Shown: positions 7,449 through 16,176, counted from the stretch's first letter. The stretch is DNA of 64,000 nucleotides from CAYRVF01 sp964427535 (GCA_964427535.1 CAYRVF010000007.1:3672-67671), one strand, 5' to 3'. The notes: generated by a model from the sequence alone, not told the origin. Program-made: numbers and translations.

Positions 7449-8385
7449 CCGCGTCGGTTGCTCCCGAGAGCAGCGGCAGGCCCGGCGCGAGGTCGTCCAG
7501 CGCGGCGGCGTAGTCCTGGAATGACACGGGGCCGCTCAGATTGCGCGTGCGTCCACTCGCCGCCAGCGTGACACGAGGTAGCGCCTCGTCGCTCTGCGCG
7601 CCTCGCCGCATGCGCCAGTGAATCTGCTCGCCGTACGTCCACTGGAACTGGCGCAGCTCCGGCGGCACGTCGTCACGCGCGCCTGTCACCGTCTCGATCT
7701 CGCCGGTGATCCAGGGGATGCCACGGTCAGGGTGAATCGTCGCGCCCGCGTCACCCGTCGCCGAGGCGATCATGCGCAGCAGCTCGGCGGGCATGCCGGG
7801 CGCGCCGTACACGATCGCCCGGCTGGCCGTCCAGTCCATATCCGAGGCTTTCTCGAAGCCCGCATGCGCGATGCCGCGCTGCGACGGCCAGTTGCGTGGC
7901 GCCGTGCCAATCCAGGCGTGGCGCACCTTACGTCGCGCCAGCTCGACCCTCATCGCCGTGAGCACGGCCGGATAGAGACCGCGCCCCTGCGCCGCCGGAA
8001 CAGTCGCGCAGTCGTAGACCCACACCTCGCCCTGGGGCAGGTCCATCGGGAAGCCCAGGTCGTTGACGGTGTCGCCCGGCCGTGCGATCCAGCCGTACGA
8101 GAGCACGGCTCCGGTCGCGGTGTCTTCGGCGAGCAGCCCCAACCGGCCGTGAGTCAGGCGCACCTCCGCCAGTCGTGGATTGTCGGCGCCGGCGGCGATC
8201 ATCGCATGGCGCAGCGGCTCGATATCGCTCTCCGTCGCGACACGGATGCGGACGCCGTTGGGCGCGGGCGAGGTAGCGTTCTGCCCCTCGATACGGGCTA
8301 CCCAGAGTGTGCCACACCGGCGGACGTCTGCCCGTCCGAGCGCCGCCGGTGAACGACCGTCAGGAATATCAACCGCTTCCCGCAT
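7423..8385 (-). CDS. GNAT family N-acetyltransferase
   Basis: 320 aa. An acetyltransferase domain spans about residues 45-195: strand GEVWVYDCATVPAAQGRGLYP gives the acetyl-CoA pyrophosphate loop Q-G-R-G-L, and APRNWPSQRGIAHAGFEKA is the typical late helix-strand. The C-terminal 120 residues have no family that I recognise. The start is uncertain because about 40 residues precede the fold and the ribosome binding site is weak. It lies downstream of a DinB gene on the same strand, 133 bases apart. The substrate is unknown. Confidence 0.8.
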   Translation of the reverse strand: MREAVDIPDGRSPAALGRADVRRCGTLWVARIEGQNATSPAPNGVRIRVATESDIEPLRHAMIAAGADNPRLAEVRLTHGRLGLLAEDTATGAVLSYGWIARPGDTVNDLGFPMDLPQGEVWVYDCATVPAAQGRGLYPAVLTAMRVELARRKVRHAWIGTAPRNWPSQRGIAHAGFEKASDMDWTASRAIVYGAPGMPAELLRMIASATGDAGATIHPDRGIPWITGEIETVTGARDDVPPELRQFQWTYGEQIHWRMRRGAQSDEALPRVTLAASGRTRNLSGPVSFQDYAAALDDLAPGLPLLSGATDAVDGAAPTW

Positions 8386-8518
8386 GAAACATCGCTCTCT
8401 CTGTGGGGTGGATATGGACGAGTGTGCCGGGTACAGTACGCCATTGAGAAGGATAGCTCACGGTACACCGCTTCCCGCAAGGGTCGGCGTGGATGAGGCT
8501 GTCAGGGCATGCGACGCA

Positions 8519-8998
8519 CTACCGGCTGGCTCCAGCGTCCAACCACGAACGCAGCGCCTCGACGTGCTCGGGATAGTGCCCGAACGTGTCTATGCCGATC
8601 GCCTCGATGATGTCGGCGTCCGCGAACTCCTGCTCCGGCATTGCCTCTAGCGTCGCCAGAACCTCCGCGTAGGAGGCGGAGTAGTCCGCGAGCACATCCG
8701 CTACCGAACGCGCGCGATTGGCGGCGAATGTCTCGGCGTTTGCCTTGTCCGTCACCGCGCGCACGTCCGCGACCGGCATATCCGGCACATACAGGTCGTC
8801 GGCGCCGGTGCGGAGCCGCCGCAGCAGATGCCGCTCCCACCACGTGATGTGCGCCAGCATATCCTTCACCGACCACTCGCCGTTGACACCCGGACGCGTC
8901 ATCTGGACATCGTCAAGCGACGCAAGCATGTCGTCCAGCGGCTGATGCGTCGCCCGGACGTGCTCCAGCACCTCGGCCTTCCCCTGGGGTTCCCGCAT
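8519..8998 (-). CDS. DinB-fold metal-dependent protein
   Basis: 159 aa, four-helix DinB/YfiT-like fold. The three histidines expected to bind the metal are visible: His50 in VKDMLAHITWWE, and His141 and His145 in GHYPEHVEAL. The start at 8998 is chosen over an upstream one because AAAGGAG precedes it. Family members include bacillithiol/mycothiol-dependent transferases and the ClbS/DfsB detoxification proteins. The thiol or substrate used here cannot be told. Confidence 0.82.
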   Translation of the reverse strand: MREPQGKAEVLEHVRATHQPLDDMLASLDDVQMTRPGVNGEWSVKDMLAHITWWERHLLRRLRTGADDLYVPDMPVADVRAVTDKANAETFAANRARSVADVLADYSASYAEVLATLEAMPEQEFADADIIEAIGIDTFGHYPEHVEALRSWLDAGASR

Positions 8999-9122
8999 GG
9001 CGACGGCTCCTTTCTCGGGTGAGAGCTGGCATGACCCCAATGGGCCGTGGCACTATTCCGTTTTACCAGAGCAGAACCGGTACCATCGTCCGCCGCCTAC
9101 GGACGCCGCGCGGCGCGGGTCG

Positions 9123-10595
9123 CTAGACCTGCTCCGGCACCGGAATGCACCCGACCGAGAGGCGCACGAAGTCATCGGAGTAGCCGAACGCGCCGCCTGG
9201 CACACCCGCGATGCCCGTCTTGCTGAAGAGCGAGAAGACGTCCTCGCCAGGGTGGAGTTGGCTCCAGTTGTAGAGGGTGCCGCCGTCGTCGAGGTTGATG
9301 TGCGCGAAGAGGCCGTGCTGCTCGTCCAGGGCGCGGAGCTGGCGCACCAGCCGCTCGCGCCGCAGTCGGTAGAGCGCGCGCACGCGGTCGTCTAGCTCGG
9401 GCCGCTCGGCGAAGAGCCGCACGCAGGCCATATAGCGCAGTTGCCAGTCGGCGGGCAGCGCGGCGGTCGTATTGGTCCACCCCGGCGAGACGCTTGCCGC
9501 CAGCTGCGCCGAGCCGAAGCCGACCCAGCCGAAGCGGTCGCCGGTCAGCGTGTGCGACTTCGAGAAGGTGCCACAGAGCACGCTCTGTTCGAGCACGCCC
9601 GGCGTGGTAAAGGCTTGCATGCGCGCGCGATCGTCCGCCGGATCGCCGGTGCCAATGTAGGCGAGGTCCGCGACAATCAGGACGTCGCGTCCGCGCACCA
9701 CCTCGCACAGGGCACGCAGCTCCTCCGGCGTATACGCGAAGGCCGTCGGGTTGCTGCTGACCGTCAGGTAGAACAGCCGGACGTCCGGCGCCTCGTCGAG
9801 CGCGGAACGCAGCATCGCCGGCGTGACCTTGAAGCCGTCGTCGGCGTGTGTGTAGAGTCGGTGCAGGCGCAGGCCGAGATTGACCGCCTGCCACTCGGGC
9901 ACGTTGAAGCCGGGCGCGGGAAAGATGACTCCCACCTCCGCGGGTGTGCCGCCGCGCTGTCGCAGATGCGCGACGAAGCCCTGCCAGAACTTGCCCAGCC
10001 CGTCGGTCGAGCCGAGGTTGACGTAGATCTGCTCGCGGGGCAGCACGACCCTCCAGCGCTGGTCGATCCACTCGGCGATCATCTCGCGCAACAACAGATT
10101 GCCCGCGCCCGAGATGTCGTACATTCGCAGGTCGATATGGCGCGCCAGCAGGTCGCGCTCGAAGTCTTCCATCGCGGATCGAATCCAGCGGTACGTCTCG
10201 CCCGTGGAGACGCGCCCGTCGATGACCTCGCCGGGAAGCGCGATGCCCATGTCGTCGGCCAGCGAGACGAATTCGGGGCCGTCGTCACGCGCGGTGATGC
10301 GGCGCATGTCGATATCGCCGATGGTGCGATTGACGATCTCTCTGGCGGCCAGCTCGCGCGGAATGCCTAGCTCACGGCAGCGCGCTTCGAGGTCCTGCAC
10401 CATGCGCGCCATCACGCGGATGGGCGCCGCGCCGCCGTCAAGGAGCGGGCGCGCGGCAACGCAGGCGTCATCACGCATGCGCACAATCGTCGCGCGGGCC
10501 TCGTCTATCGACAGCTCCGCGTGCTCGGAGGGGGATACAGGGGAGGATAGGCCAGGATTCTGCGGAAGGCTCGCGGAGGCATTGGGACTCGACAT
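9123..10595 (-). CDS. PLP-dependent aminotransferase, fold type I
   Basis: 490 aa, longer than the usual 390-420 because of an N-terminal region of about 90 residues. The Schiff-base lysine is in GTFSKSHTLTGDRFGWVGFG, with R-F-G-W downstream matching the phosphate-binding arginine of class I/II aminotransferases. VSSNPTAFAYTPEEL matches the N-P-T motif and VLIVADLAYIGTG the D-x-A-Y motif that binds the pyridine ring. The start at 10595 has AAAGGAG upstream. Aspartate/tyrosine-type specificity is likely but not proven. The gene has its own promoter and a strong leader hairpin. Confidence 0.85.
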   Translation of the reverse strand: MSSPNASASLPQNPGLSSPVSPSEHAELSIDEARATIVRMRDDACVAARPLLDGGAAPIRVMARMVQDLEARCRELGIPRELAAREIVNRTIGDIDMRRITARDDGPEFVSLADDMGIALPGEVIDGRVSTGETYRWIRSAMEDFERDLLARHIDLRMYDISGAGNLLLREMIAEWIDQRWRVVLPREQIYVNLGSTDGLGKFWQGFVAHLRQRGGTPAEVGVIFPAPGFNVPEWQAVNLGLRLHRLYTHADDGFKVTPAMLRSALDEAPDVRLFYLTVSSNPTAFAYTPEELRALCEVVRGRDVLIVADLAYIGTGDPADDRARMQAFTTPGVLEQSVLCGTFSKSHTLTGDRFGWVGFGSAQLAASVSPGWTNTTAALPADWQLRYMACVRLFAERPELDDRVRALYRLRRERLVRQLRALDEQHGLFAHINLDDGGTLYNWSQLHPGEDVFSLFSKTGIAGVPGGAFGYSDDFVRLSVGCIPVPEQV

Positions 10596-10676
10596 GCGGA
10601 TGGACTCCTTTGTCTCGCGCATTCCGTACCGGCACGACCGTCTGGTGCGGAGCGGGTCGCGGTGCAGGTGTCTCCC

Positions 10677-10705
10677 CGGCGGGTGGCGCCGTTGCCATCC
10701 CGCCG
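10677..10705 (-). promoter_or_regulatory. strong hairpin in the aminotransferase 5' leader
   Basis: Minus strand CGGCGGG-A-TGGC pairs with GCCA-CCCGCCG (11 bp with one bulged A) around a 6-base loop, right after the predicted transcription start. There is no U-run, so it is not an intrinsic terminator. It could be an mRNA 5' stabiliser or part of an unrecognised regulatory RNA; I do not match it to a known riboswitch class. Confidence 0.5.
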
Positions 10706-10710
10706 AAGGC

Positions 10711-10740
10711 AGTCTAGCACAGTGGTTCTCAGCCGCGCAA
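10711..10740 (-). promoter_or_regulatory. promoter of the aminotransferase gene
   Basis: Minus strand TTGCGC (10735-10740), 18-base spacer, TAGACT (10711-10716) preceded by TGC, an extended -10. It predicts a leader of about 110 bases. Confidence 0.5.
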
Positions 10741-10790
10741 ACGCGCGACACGGGAGCGCCTTGGCTCCTCTCTCTCGCCGCCAGGCAGAA

Positions 10791-10827
10791 CCTAACCCCC
10801 TACCCCCTTCCCTTGGAGGGAAGGGGG
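10791..10827 (+). repeat. dispersed C-rich palindromic repeat, copy 1
   Basis: CCTAACCCCCTACCCC head followed by a hairpin CCCCCTTCCCT / AGGGAAGGGGG. This is the clearest full copy of the intergenic repeat family seen about ten times in the window. It lies between the aminotransferase promoter and the 3' end of the SnoaL-like gene. Confidence 0.8.
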
Positions 10828-10946
10828 CGCTGCCGCACCGGGCGCGACCAAGAGCAACACTCGCCCTTATCCCGACGACTAGGGGAGGCCGGGATGCGGG
10901 ACTGCCTCGCGGAAGCGCACCAGCCCCTGGGCCTCACATCCTCACC

Positions 10947-11453
10947 TCAGTGCCCCTCACCTCTAGGGGGAGGGGGAGAGGTCAGCGCCTGCAACTCCTC
11001 CGTCAATTGCTGTGCCAGCTCGGGTCGTCCGTGGAACTGCGCTGGCGTGTTCTGGAAGAGCGCGATGCGCCAGGCACCTTCGCGCTTCTGAGCGACGAGC
11101 GTTTGCACCGCGTTGACGTTCGGATTGAGGGTCGTCTGCCCCGGCGGCACCATCCCCACGACCGCGCGCAGCAGCACGACATCCGTGCTGAGGGTGCGCA
11201 CCTCGCGCACAATGGCGACGTAGCGGGCCGTCTGGTGATGGGCGAAGATCACGGAGAGCTGGCTACGGACCTCCTCCTGCCCGTTCATCATGCTGCCGTC
11301 GAAGCCGATCACGCTCGCGTCTGGCGTGAACTGGTCGGCATAGGCAGCCGCGTCGCGCTCGTTCCAGGCATCCAGCAGCCGCTCATACAGCGCCTGCACC
11401 GCCTCCCCATCCGCCGAGAGCGCGCCTTGTGTGGGCTGTATCCGTGTACTCAT
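10947..11453 (-). CDS. SnoaL/NTF2-fold protein (SgcJ/EcaC type)
   Basis: 168 aa. The NTF2-like fold is seen in ALYERLLDAWNERDAAAYADQFTPDASVIGFDG (residues about 18-50), the standard opening of the SgcJ/EcaC subgroup. Function in this family ranges from small-ring cyclase to plain ligand binding, so none is assigned. The start at 11453 has AGGAGATA upstream. The C-terminal tail (SPPPPRGEGH) and stop codon are encoded by a copy of the dispersed repeat, so the original gene end seems to have been replaced. Confidence 0.8.
   Translation of the reverse strand: MSTRIQPTQGALSADGEAVQALYERLLDAWNERDAAAYADQFTPDASVIGFDGSMMNGQEEVRSQLSVIFAHHQTARYVAIVREVRTLSTDVVLLRAVVGMVPPGQTTLNPNVNAVQTLVAQKREGAWRIALFQNTPAQFHGRPELAQQLTEELQALTSPPPPRGEGH
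10948..10985 (+). repeat. dispersed C-rich repeat, copy 2, overlapping a gene end
   Basis: GCCCCTCACCTCTAGGGGGAGGGGGAGAG type hairpin. It overlaps the last dozen codons and stop of the SnoaL-like gene on the minus strand. Confidence 0.6.
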
Positions 11454-11478
11454 GCGTGTATCTCCTATCGGAGGCTGG

Positions 11479-11512
11479 CCCCCTCCCCCTCCTGACGGTG
11501 AGAGAGGGGAGC
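11479..11512 (+). repeat. dispersed C-rich repeat, copy 3
   Basis: CCCCCTCCCCCTCC followed by GGTGAGAGAGGGGAG, between the start of the SnoaL-like gene and the stop of the S9 peptidase gene. It lies on the upstream side of the SnoaL-like gene and may terminate transcription from the peptidase gene. Confidence 0.6.
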
Positions 11513-11526
11513 CCGACGCCGCACCG

Positions 11527-13470
11527 CTACCCCAGATTCTCGATCGCGATCGCCTGGATGTCTCCGGCGAGCGGGAAGCCGAAGACCCGCGAGTAAAAGT
11601 ACAGCTCGCCTTCGAGCGACCGCTTGATGTTCTCCGCTTTGCGGAAGCCGTGCCCTTCGCCCTCGTAGGCGACATACGCGACGGGCAGGCCCTTGGAGCG
11701 GATCGCCTCGACCATCATCTCGGCCTGGTTTGGCGGCACGATCTTATCGTCGAGCCCCTGGAAGAATGCGACCGGCGTGTTGAGCTGGTCGGTGTGGTAG
11801 AGCGGCGACCGCTCGTGGAAGAGATCGGCCCGCTCGGGGTACGGCCCGACGAGGTTGACGATGTAGCGCGACTCGAACTTGTGCGTGTCGCGTGCTAGCG
11901 CCTCGATGTCGCTCACGCCGAAGTAGCTCGTGCCCGCCTTGAACACGTCACGGAAGGTGAGCGCGGCGAGCGTCGTGTAGCCGCCCGCGCTGCCGCCCGT
12001 GATGGCCAGCCGGTTGCCGTCCACTAGCTCGCGGTCCACCAGCGCCTGGGCGCCGTTCACGCAGTCGTCGATATCCACGATGCCCCACTGCCCACGAAGC
12101 TGGTTACGGAACTCGCGGCCATATCCCGTGCTGCCGCCATAGTTGACGTCGAGCACGGCCACGCCACGGCTCGTCCAGAACTGCTTGCTCAAATTGAAGG
12201 CGCTGGTCGTCGCGGCCGTCGGCCCACCATGAATCTCCACCAGCAGTGGTGGCTTCTCGCCCTTAGGGGCCATGAAATCCTTGTTCTGCGTCGGGTAGAA
12301 GAACCCGTATGCCGTGCGCCCGCCCGTTGTGGGGAACGAGACCGGCTCGGGCGTCGAGAGGTAGCCAGCGTCGATCTCGATGTCGGTTGAGCGCTTCAGC
12401 TCGGTAGACTGGCCCGAGGCGAGGTCGAGCACGACAACCGCGCCCGGCCGGGTGGCGGCTGAGCCGATGAACGCGACACGGTTGCCTGCCACATCCACAC
12501 CGCCGATCGTCGTATACGGCGTGTTCACCTCCTCGAACGCACCTGAGGCGAGGTCGAGCGTCGCCAGATGCGAGAGCCCATCCCGAAGGTATGTGGCGAC
12601 GATGCGCTGAGGCGAGGCGAAGCCGTAGGTGGTTGTGCCGAACGTCCACTGCGGCTGGCCGAACTCGGCCTCCATCCCATGCAAAGCGACCGTCTCGTCA
12701 CCACGCCGCTGGTAGAGATTCCACCAGCCCGAGCGATCCGAGACGAAGGTCAGTGTGCCGTCGGGCGACCACTCCGGCTGGAAGATGCTCTCGTCCGTCC
12801 CGCCCGCGACGCGCTGCTGCTCGACGAGTGTGCCGTCGTCCGCGATGCGCGCGGTCCACAATTCGGTGCCATCCCAGGGCATGTTGGGGTGGTTCCACGT
12901 CAGCCAGGAGAGATGTGCGCCATCGGGACTGAGGCGCGGCGAGGAGTAGAAATCGTTGCCCGAGACGAGCACCACCTGTTCAGCCTGCCCGTCCAGCGGC
13001 ACGCTCACAAGGGTGTTGACCGCCTCGCGGCTGGCGTCGGTGTGGTCCTCACGCACGGCGATCAACCGGTTGCGCTGCCGGTCGACGACGAAGTCGGCAT
13101 AGCGCAGCGCGTTGTTCTGCGTCTCGGGCGTGATCGGCCGGGGCTCCTCGCCGATGCGCTGGCGGTAGAGACGCGAGTCGGCGAAGTTCGAGAAGTAGAC
13201 CGTCTCGCCGTCGATGGTGAACGCGCCGCCGCCATACTCGTGGACGCGCGTGCGCACGTTGAATCCCGGCGGCGTGACATCGCGTATCGTGCCATCCGGA
13301 CCTCGGCGCACGAGCACGATGCGCCCGCCCTCCGATGGTCGGCTCTCGGTCCAGAAGAGAGCATCGCCGGAGATGTGCGGGCTGCCCAGCCCGACGGTTC
13401 CTGCGACGATCAAATCGGTCGTGATGGGCGACTCCCAGGAGCCGTAGGGCGCGACCTTCGGAGCTGGCAT
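11527..13470 (-). CDS. S9 family prolyl oligopeptidase-like serine peptidase
   Basis: 647 aa, usual length. Residues 1-390 form a beta-propeller (repeated blade segments such as LSPDGAHLSWLTWNHP and WSPDGTLTFVSDRSGWWNLY). The C-terminal alpha/beta hydrolase carries the triad: Ser in TGGSAGGYTTL, Asp in GLDDKIVPP and His in EGEGHGF. HGGP in VEIHGGPTAA forms the oxyanion region. No signal peptide, so cytosolic. Acyl-aminoacyl or dipeptidyl peptidase activity is likely. The start at 13470 has AAAGGAT upstream. Confidence 0.92.
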   Translation of the reverse strand: MPAPKVAPYGSWESPITTDLIVAGTVGLGSPHISGDALFWTESRPSEGGRIVLVRRGPDGTIRDVTPPGFNVRTRVHEYGGGAFTIDGETVYFSNFADSRLYRQRIGEEPRPITPETQNNALRYADFVVDRQRNRLIAVREDHTDASREAVNTLVSVPLDGQAEQVVLVSGNDFYSSPRLSPDGAHLSWLTWNHPNMPWDGTELWTARIADDGTLVEQQRVAGGTDESIFQPEWSPDGTLTFVSDRSGWWNLYQRRGDETVALHGMEAEFGQPQWTFGTTTYGFASPQRIVATYLRDGLSHLATLDLASGAFEEVNTPYTTIGGVDVAGNRVAFIGSAATRPGAVVVLDLASGQSTELKRSTDIEIDAGYLSTPEPVSFPTTGGRTAYGFFYPTQNKDFMAPKGEKPPLLVEIHGGPTAATTSAFNLSKQFWTSRGVAVLDVNYGGSTGYGREFRNQLRGQWGIVDIDDCVNGAQALVDRELVDGNRLAITGGSAGGYTTLAALTFRDVFKAGTSYFGVSDIEALARDTHKFESRYIVNLVGPYPERADLFHERSPLYHTDQLNTPVAFFQGLDDKIVPPNQAEMMVEAIRSKGLPVAYVAYEGEGHGFRKAENIKRSLEGELYFYSRVFGFPLAGDIQAIAIENLG

Positions 13471-13598
13471 GCGGCGTATCCTTTCGGTGCGGTGATGGAT
13501 GTCTGGAGTATGGCGCCCGCATGGAGCGCGTTCTCTATTGTGGCACACTGCCGCACGCTTCCGCGATGTGGCCTCATCCCCCTGGCCCCCTAGCAGAA

Positions 13599-13631
13599 CT
13601 TAACCCCCTACCCCTTCCTTGAGGGAAGGGA
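13599..13631 (+). repeat. dispersed C-rich repeat, copy 4
   Basis: CTTAACCCCCTACCCC head and CCTTCCTTGAGGGAAGGG hairpin, same orientation as copy 1. The 427-base gap between the peptidase gene and the next gene (13471-13897) is mostly made of copies 4 to 6. Confidence 0.75.
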
Positions 13632-13680
13632 TCGCAATTCGGGTGTTGGTGGCCATCGGGCAATCTCGCTCGCCCAGATG

Positions 13681-13722
13681 TCTCCCCTCGCCTCGCAGGG
13701 AGAGGGGTCGGGGGTGAGGCCC
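13681..13722 (+). repeat. dispersed C-rich repeat, copy 5
   Basis: TCTCCCCTCGCCTCGCAGGG... hairpin followed by GGGGTCGGGGGTGAGGCCC, a variant of the family with a G-rich tail. Confidence 0.6.
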
Positions 13723-13758
13723 CATACCCTCGCCGTCCGCCACAAACTCCCGCCTCAC

Positions 13759-13796
13759 GGCCCCTTCCCTCCAAGGGAAGGGGGTTGGGGTTAGGT
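13759..13796 (-). repeat. dispersed C-rich repeat, copy 6, inverted
   Basis: GGCCCCTTCCCTCCAAGGGAAGGGGGTTGGGGTTAGG is the reverse complement of the copy 1 type, so copies 4 and 6 face each other about 130 bases apart and could form a larger inverted structure. Confidence 0.75.
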
Positions 13797-13897
13797 TTTG
13801 TCCAAGGGCGCAGGGCGTGATGTTCGCCCACTAGCCAAACTAACGGTATTCGATTATGCTGCCCGTAGCGTCGGATGGGGTGGAGAAGGAGGATAGG

Positions 13898-14491
13898 GTG
13901 AGCATCGCGCTTCCGGCTGATCAGGTGGCCTTGATTGGCATCGTCGTGGCGCTGTTGCAGACACTGCTGCTCGCGCTCGCCGGGTGGGTGGCGTGGTTCC
14001 AGCTGCGCGAGACCGCGAAGTCGCGCTACCTCGAAGCGGTGGTGCGCATGTTCGAGGACTTCGGCAGCAAAGAGGCGTACGCCGAGGCCGACGACGTGCT
14101 CGGCCTGCCCGAGCGCATCGAGGACTTCTCCACGGACGAGATCGAGTTGGCGACCTGGGCGACGCGCGTCTACGAGAAAATCGCCTTCCTCGTGGAATCC
14201 GAGATGATCCCCGAGGAGTTCATCGTCCCGCTCTACTCGCGACGCATCGTCTGGTCGTGGGAGGCGTTGAATCCGTTCGTCGAGCGTCAGCGGCAGCTTC
14301 GCGATACCGGTGGCGCCTACCGCATGGGCTGTGACGGCTTCTACTTCGAGCGCCTCTACAAGCGCACCGCTCGCTATCGCAGACGCGAGTTCCGTGGCGA
14401 CCGGCGGCTCCCCGCAATCCCCGCCGCCTATCGCGAGCAGCTGCGGCAACGCATCGCCAGCGGCGCTCGCGTCGCCCCCCGCGACGAGTAG
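13898..14491 (+). CDS. membrane-anchored protein of unknown function (DUF4760-like)
   Basis: 197 aa. Residues 8-33 form one membrane helix (LIGIVVALLQTLLLALAGWVAW), followed by RETAKSRYLEAVVRMFEDFGS and an all-helical cytoplasmic domain. This layout resembles DUF4760 proteins but the assignment is loose. GTG 13898 is chosen because AAGGAGGA lies just upstream; an ATG at 13856 is in frame but lacks a site. No functional clue from neighbours. Confidence 0.65.
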   Translation: MSIALPADQVALIGIVVALLQTLLLALAGWVAWFQLRETAKSRYLEAVVRMFEDFGSKEAYAEADDVLGLPERIEDFSTDEIELATWATRVYEKIAFLVESEMIPEEFIVPLYSRRIVWSWEALNPFVERQRQLRDTGGAYRMGCDGFYFERLYKRTARYRRREFRGDRRLPAIPAAYREQLRQRIASGARVAPRDE

Positions 14492-14502
14492 GGTGTGGCA
14501 AC

Positions 14503-14552
14503 CGGCCCCTCCCCCTGACCCCCTCCCCCCGCTGACGCCGAGAGAGGGGAAA
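14503..14552 (+). repeat. dispersed C-rich repeat, copy 7
   Basis: CCGGCCCCTCCCCCTGACCC then CCGCTGACGCCGAGAGAGGGG, 12 bases after the stop of the 13898 gene. A probable bidirectional terminator between convergent genes. Confidence 0.55.
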
Positions 14553-14580
14553 TCGCGGGCGCTGCGCGCCGCGTCGCTGT

Positions 14581-14625
14581 GGCTCCTCTCTCCCAGCGTG
14601 AGCCAGGGGAGAGGCTGGGAGAGGA
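14581..14625 (+). repeat. dispersed C-rich repeat, copy 8
   Basis: GGCTCCTCTCTCCCAGCGTG then AGCCAGGGGAGAGGCTGGGAG, just before the stop of the AspRS gene on the other strand. Confidence 0.5.
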
Positions 14626-14642
14626 TGACAGCCCGCCACGCC

Positions 14643-15968
14643 CTACGGCGTCAGCCGATTCAGGTCGCGCGGGAAGAGCGTCACGAGCTTGATGTTCGGC
14701 GCGCCGGTGAGCGACATGATCAGGCGCTCCAGCCCGAGCGCGAACCCGCCCTCCGGCGGTATCCCGTAGCGGAACGCTTCGAGATACCACGCGAACGACT
14801 CCGTCGGGATGTGCGCCCGCTCCATCGCGGCGAGGTAGTCCTCATAGCGATGCAGCCGCTGCCCGCCCGTCACCAGTTCCTGCCCGCGAAAGAGCAGGTC
14901 GAAGGAGTTGGAGAACTCCGGCCGCTCAGGGTCGGAATGCGTGTAGAAGGGGCGCTTCCGCATCGGGTAGCCGGTGATGAAGAGGAAGTCGCTGCCGTGC
15001 TCCTCGCGCGCCCACATGCCGAGCCTGCGCTCGTCCTCCGGCGAGAGGTCCGGCTCACCGCGCACGTCCGTGCCGTAGCGCTGAAACAGCAGCTCTTGCG
15101 CGTCGGCGAAGTGCAGCGCGGGAATCTCGGCGGGCACATCAGGCAGCGTCACGCCGAGCAGCGCTAGCTCGGCGGAAGTCGTGGCAGCCAGCTCGGCCAA
15201 CATGCCGGCGACGACCTCGCGCAGCAGCGCCATCACGTCGCGATGGTCGCGGATGAAGCCCATTTCGGCATCCAGGCTGACGTACTCGTTGAGGTGGCGC
15301 GTGGTGTCGTGCGGCTCGGCGCGGAAGACCGGCCCAACCTCGAAGACCCGCTCGAAGACGCCGACCATCACCTGCTTGTAGAGCTGCGGACTCTGTGCCA
15401 GATACGCGGGCCTGCCGAAATAATCGAGCGTGAAGACGTTGGCGCCGCTCTCGGTGGCCGCGCCGACGATCTTGGGCGTCGCGATCTCGGTGAACCCCCG
15501 AGCGCGTAGCGTTTCGCGGAAGCCCTGCATCGCCGCCGCACTCAGCCGGAATATCGCCCGCCGCGCCGGATGCCGGTTGGCGACGGAGGCGTGGTCCAGC
15601 AGCGTGGGTAGCTGCGCCTTCACCTCGCGCTTGGCCAGGCTGACCGGAGGCGCCTCGCGCACCGGCACCATCACCTCGATGCTTGGACTGTGTAGCTCCA
15701 CGCCGCCCGGCGCCTGGGGTGCGGCGACCGCGACGCCCTCGACCGCGACCACGCTCTCGACACCCGCGCCCGCCACCCGCAGCGGCTCCAGCGCGTCCGC
15801 GTCCTCGACGACGGCCTGCACCACGCCCCAGCCGTCGCGGATCGTCAGAAAGTTGATGCCGCCGAGCCTGCGGATCGCCTGCAGCCATCCCTCAACGCGC
15901 ACAGTCTCGCCAACGGCCGCGCGTACCTCGACTGTCAGCACGCGCCCAGTTGGGCGTGCGATACCCAT
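14643..15968 (-). CDS. aspS: aspartate--tRNA ligase, archaeal/eukaryotic-type (AspRS2, probably non-discriminating)
   Basis: 441 aa, class II aminoacyl-tRNA synthetase that charges tRNA(Asp), and probably tRNA(Asn), with aspartate. The short length (bacterial AspRS is about 590) and absence of the GAD insertion mark the archaeal type. An N-terminal OB-fold anticodon domain (about 8-105) has GWLQAIRRLGGINFLTIRDG. Motif 2 is EVGPVFRAEPHDTTRHLNEY and motif 3 is GFALGLERLIMSLTG near the C-terminus. ATG 15968 is chosen because GGAGGAG precedes it. A T-box leader controls it. Whether the genome also has a bacterial AspRS, AsnRS or GatCAB cannot be seen here. Confidence 0.93.
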   Translation of the reverse strand: MGIARPTGRVLTVEVRAAVGETVRVEGWLQAIRRLGGINFLTIRDGWGVVQAVVEDADALEPLRVAGAGVESVVAVEGVAVAAPQAPGGVELHSPSIEVMVPVREAPPVSLAKREVKAQLPTLLDHASVANRHPARRAIFRLSAAAMQGFRETLRARGFTEIATPKIVGAATESGANVFTLDYFGRPAYLAQSPQLYKQVMVGVFERVFEVGPVFRAEPHDTTRHLNEYVSLDAEMGFIRDHRDVMALLREVVAGMLAELAATTSAELALLGVTLPDVPAEIPALHFADAQELLFQRYGTDVRGEPDLSPEDERRLGMWAREEHGSDFLFITGYPMRKRPFYTHSDPERPEFSNSFDLLFRGQELVTGGQRLHRYEDYLAAMERAHIPTESFAWYLEAFRYGIPPEGGFALGLERLIMSLTGAPNIKLVTLFPRDLNRLTP

Positions 15969-16104
15969 ATGTCTCTCCTCCAAGCCTGTGATGTGTGAAT
16001 GTACTCGGCAGACCCGCCGTCGTCACGGTCAGGGAAGCGCACCTCGGCGGGCTGCCAGTCGTCAGGCTCGAAGCAGCGGCTCAGAGCGGTGTCAGGTGCG
16101 TTCC

Positions 16105-16129
16105 CGGCGATCGGCGTCACCGATCGCCG
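16105..16129 (-). promoter_or_regulatory. hairpin between T-box terminator and aspS start
   Basis: Perfect 10-bp stem CGGCGATCGG / CCGATCGCCG with a 5-base loop, 140 bases before the aspS start and without a U-run. Function unknown; possibly an mRNA stability element. Confidence 0.5.
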
Positions 16130-16176
16130 TGTTGTCGTCATCGCCGTCCATCGGCGCCGTCCTCTCTTGCTCCCGG

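Noticed and set aside
10600..10710. Fluoride or SAM riboswitch in the aminotransferase leader
   Set aside because: GATGG and GGCAAC-like words occur but the rest of each consensus is missing.
10791..14625. Clustered short repeats considered as a CRISPR array
   Set aside because: Repeats are irregularly spaced, in both orientations and C-rich hairpins; no equal spacers and no cas genes.
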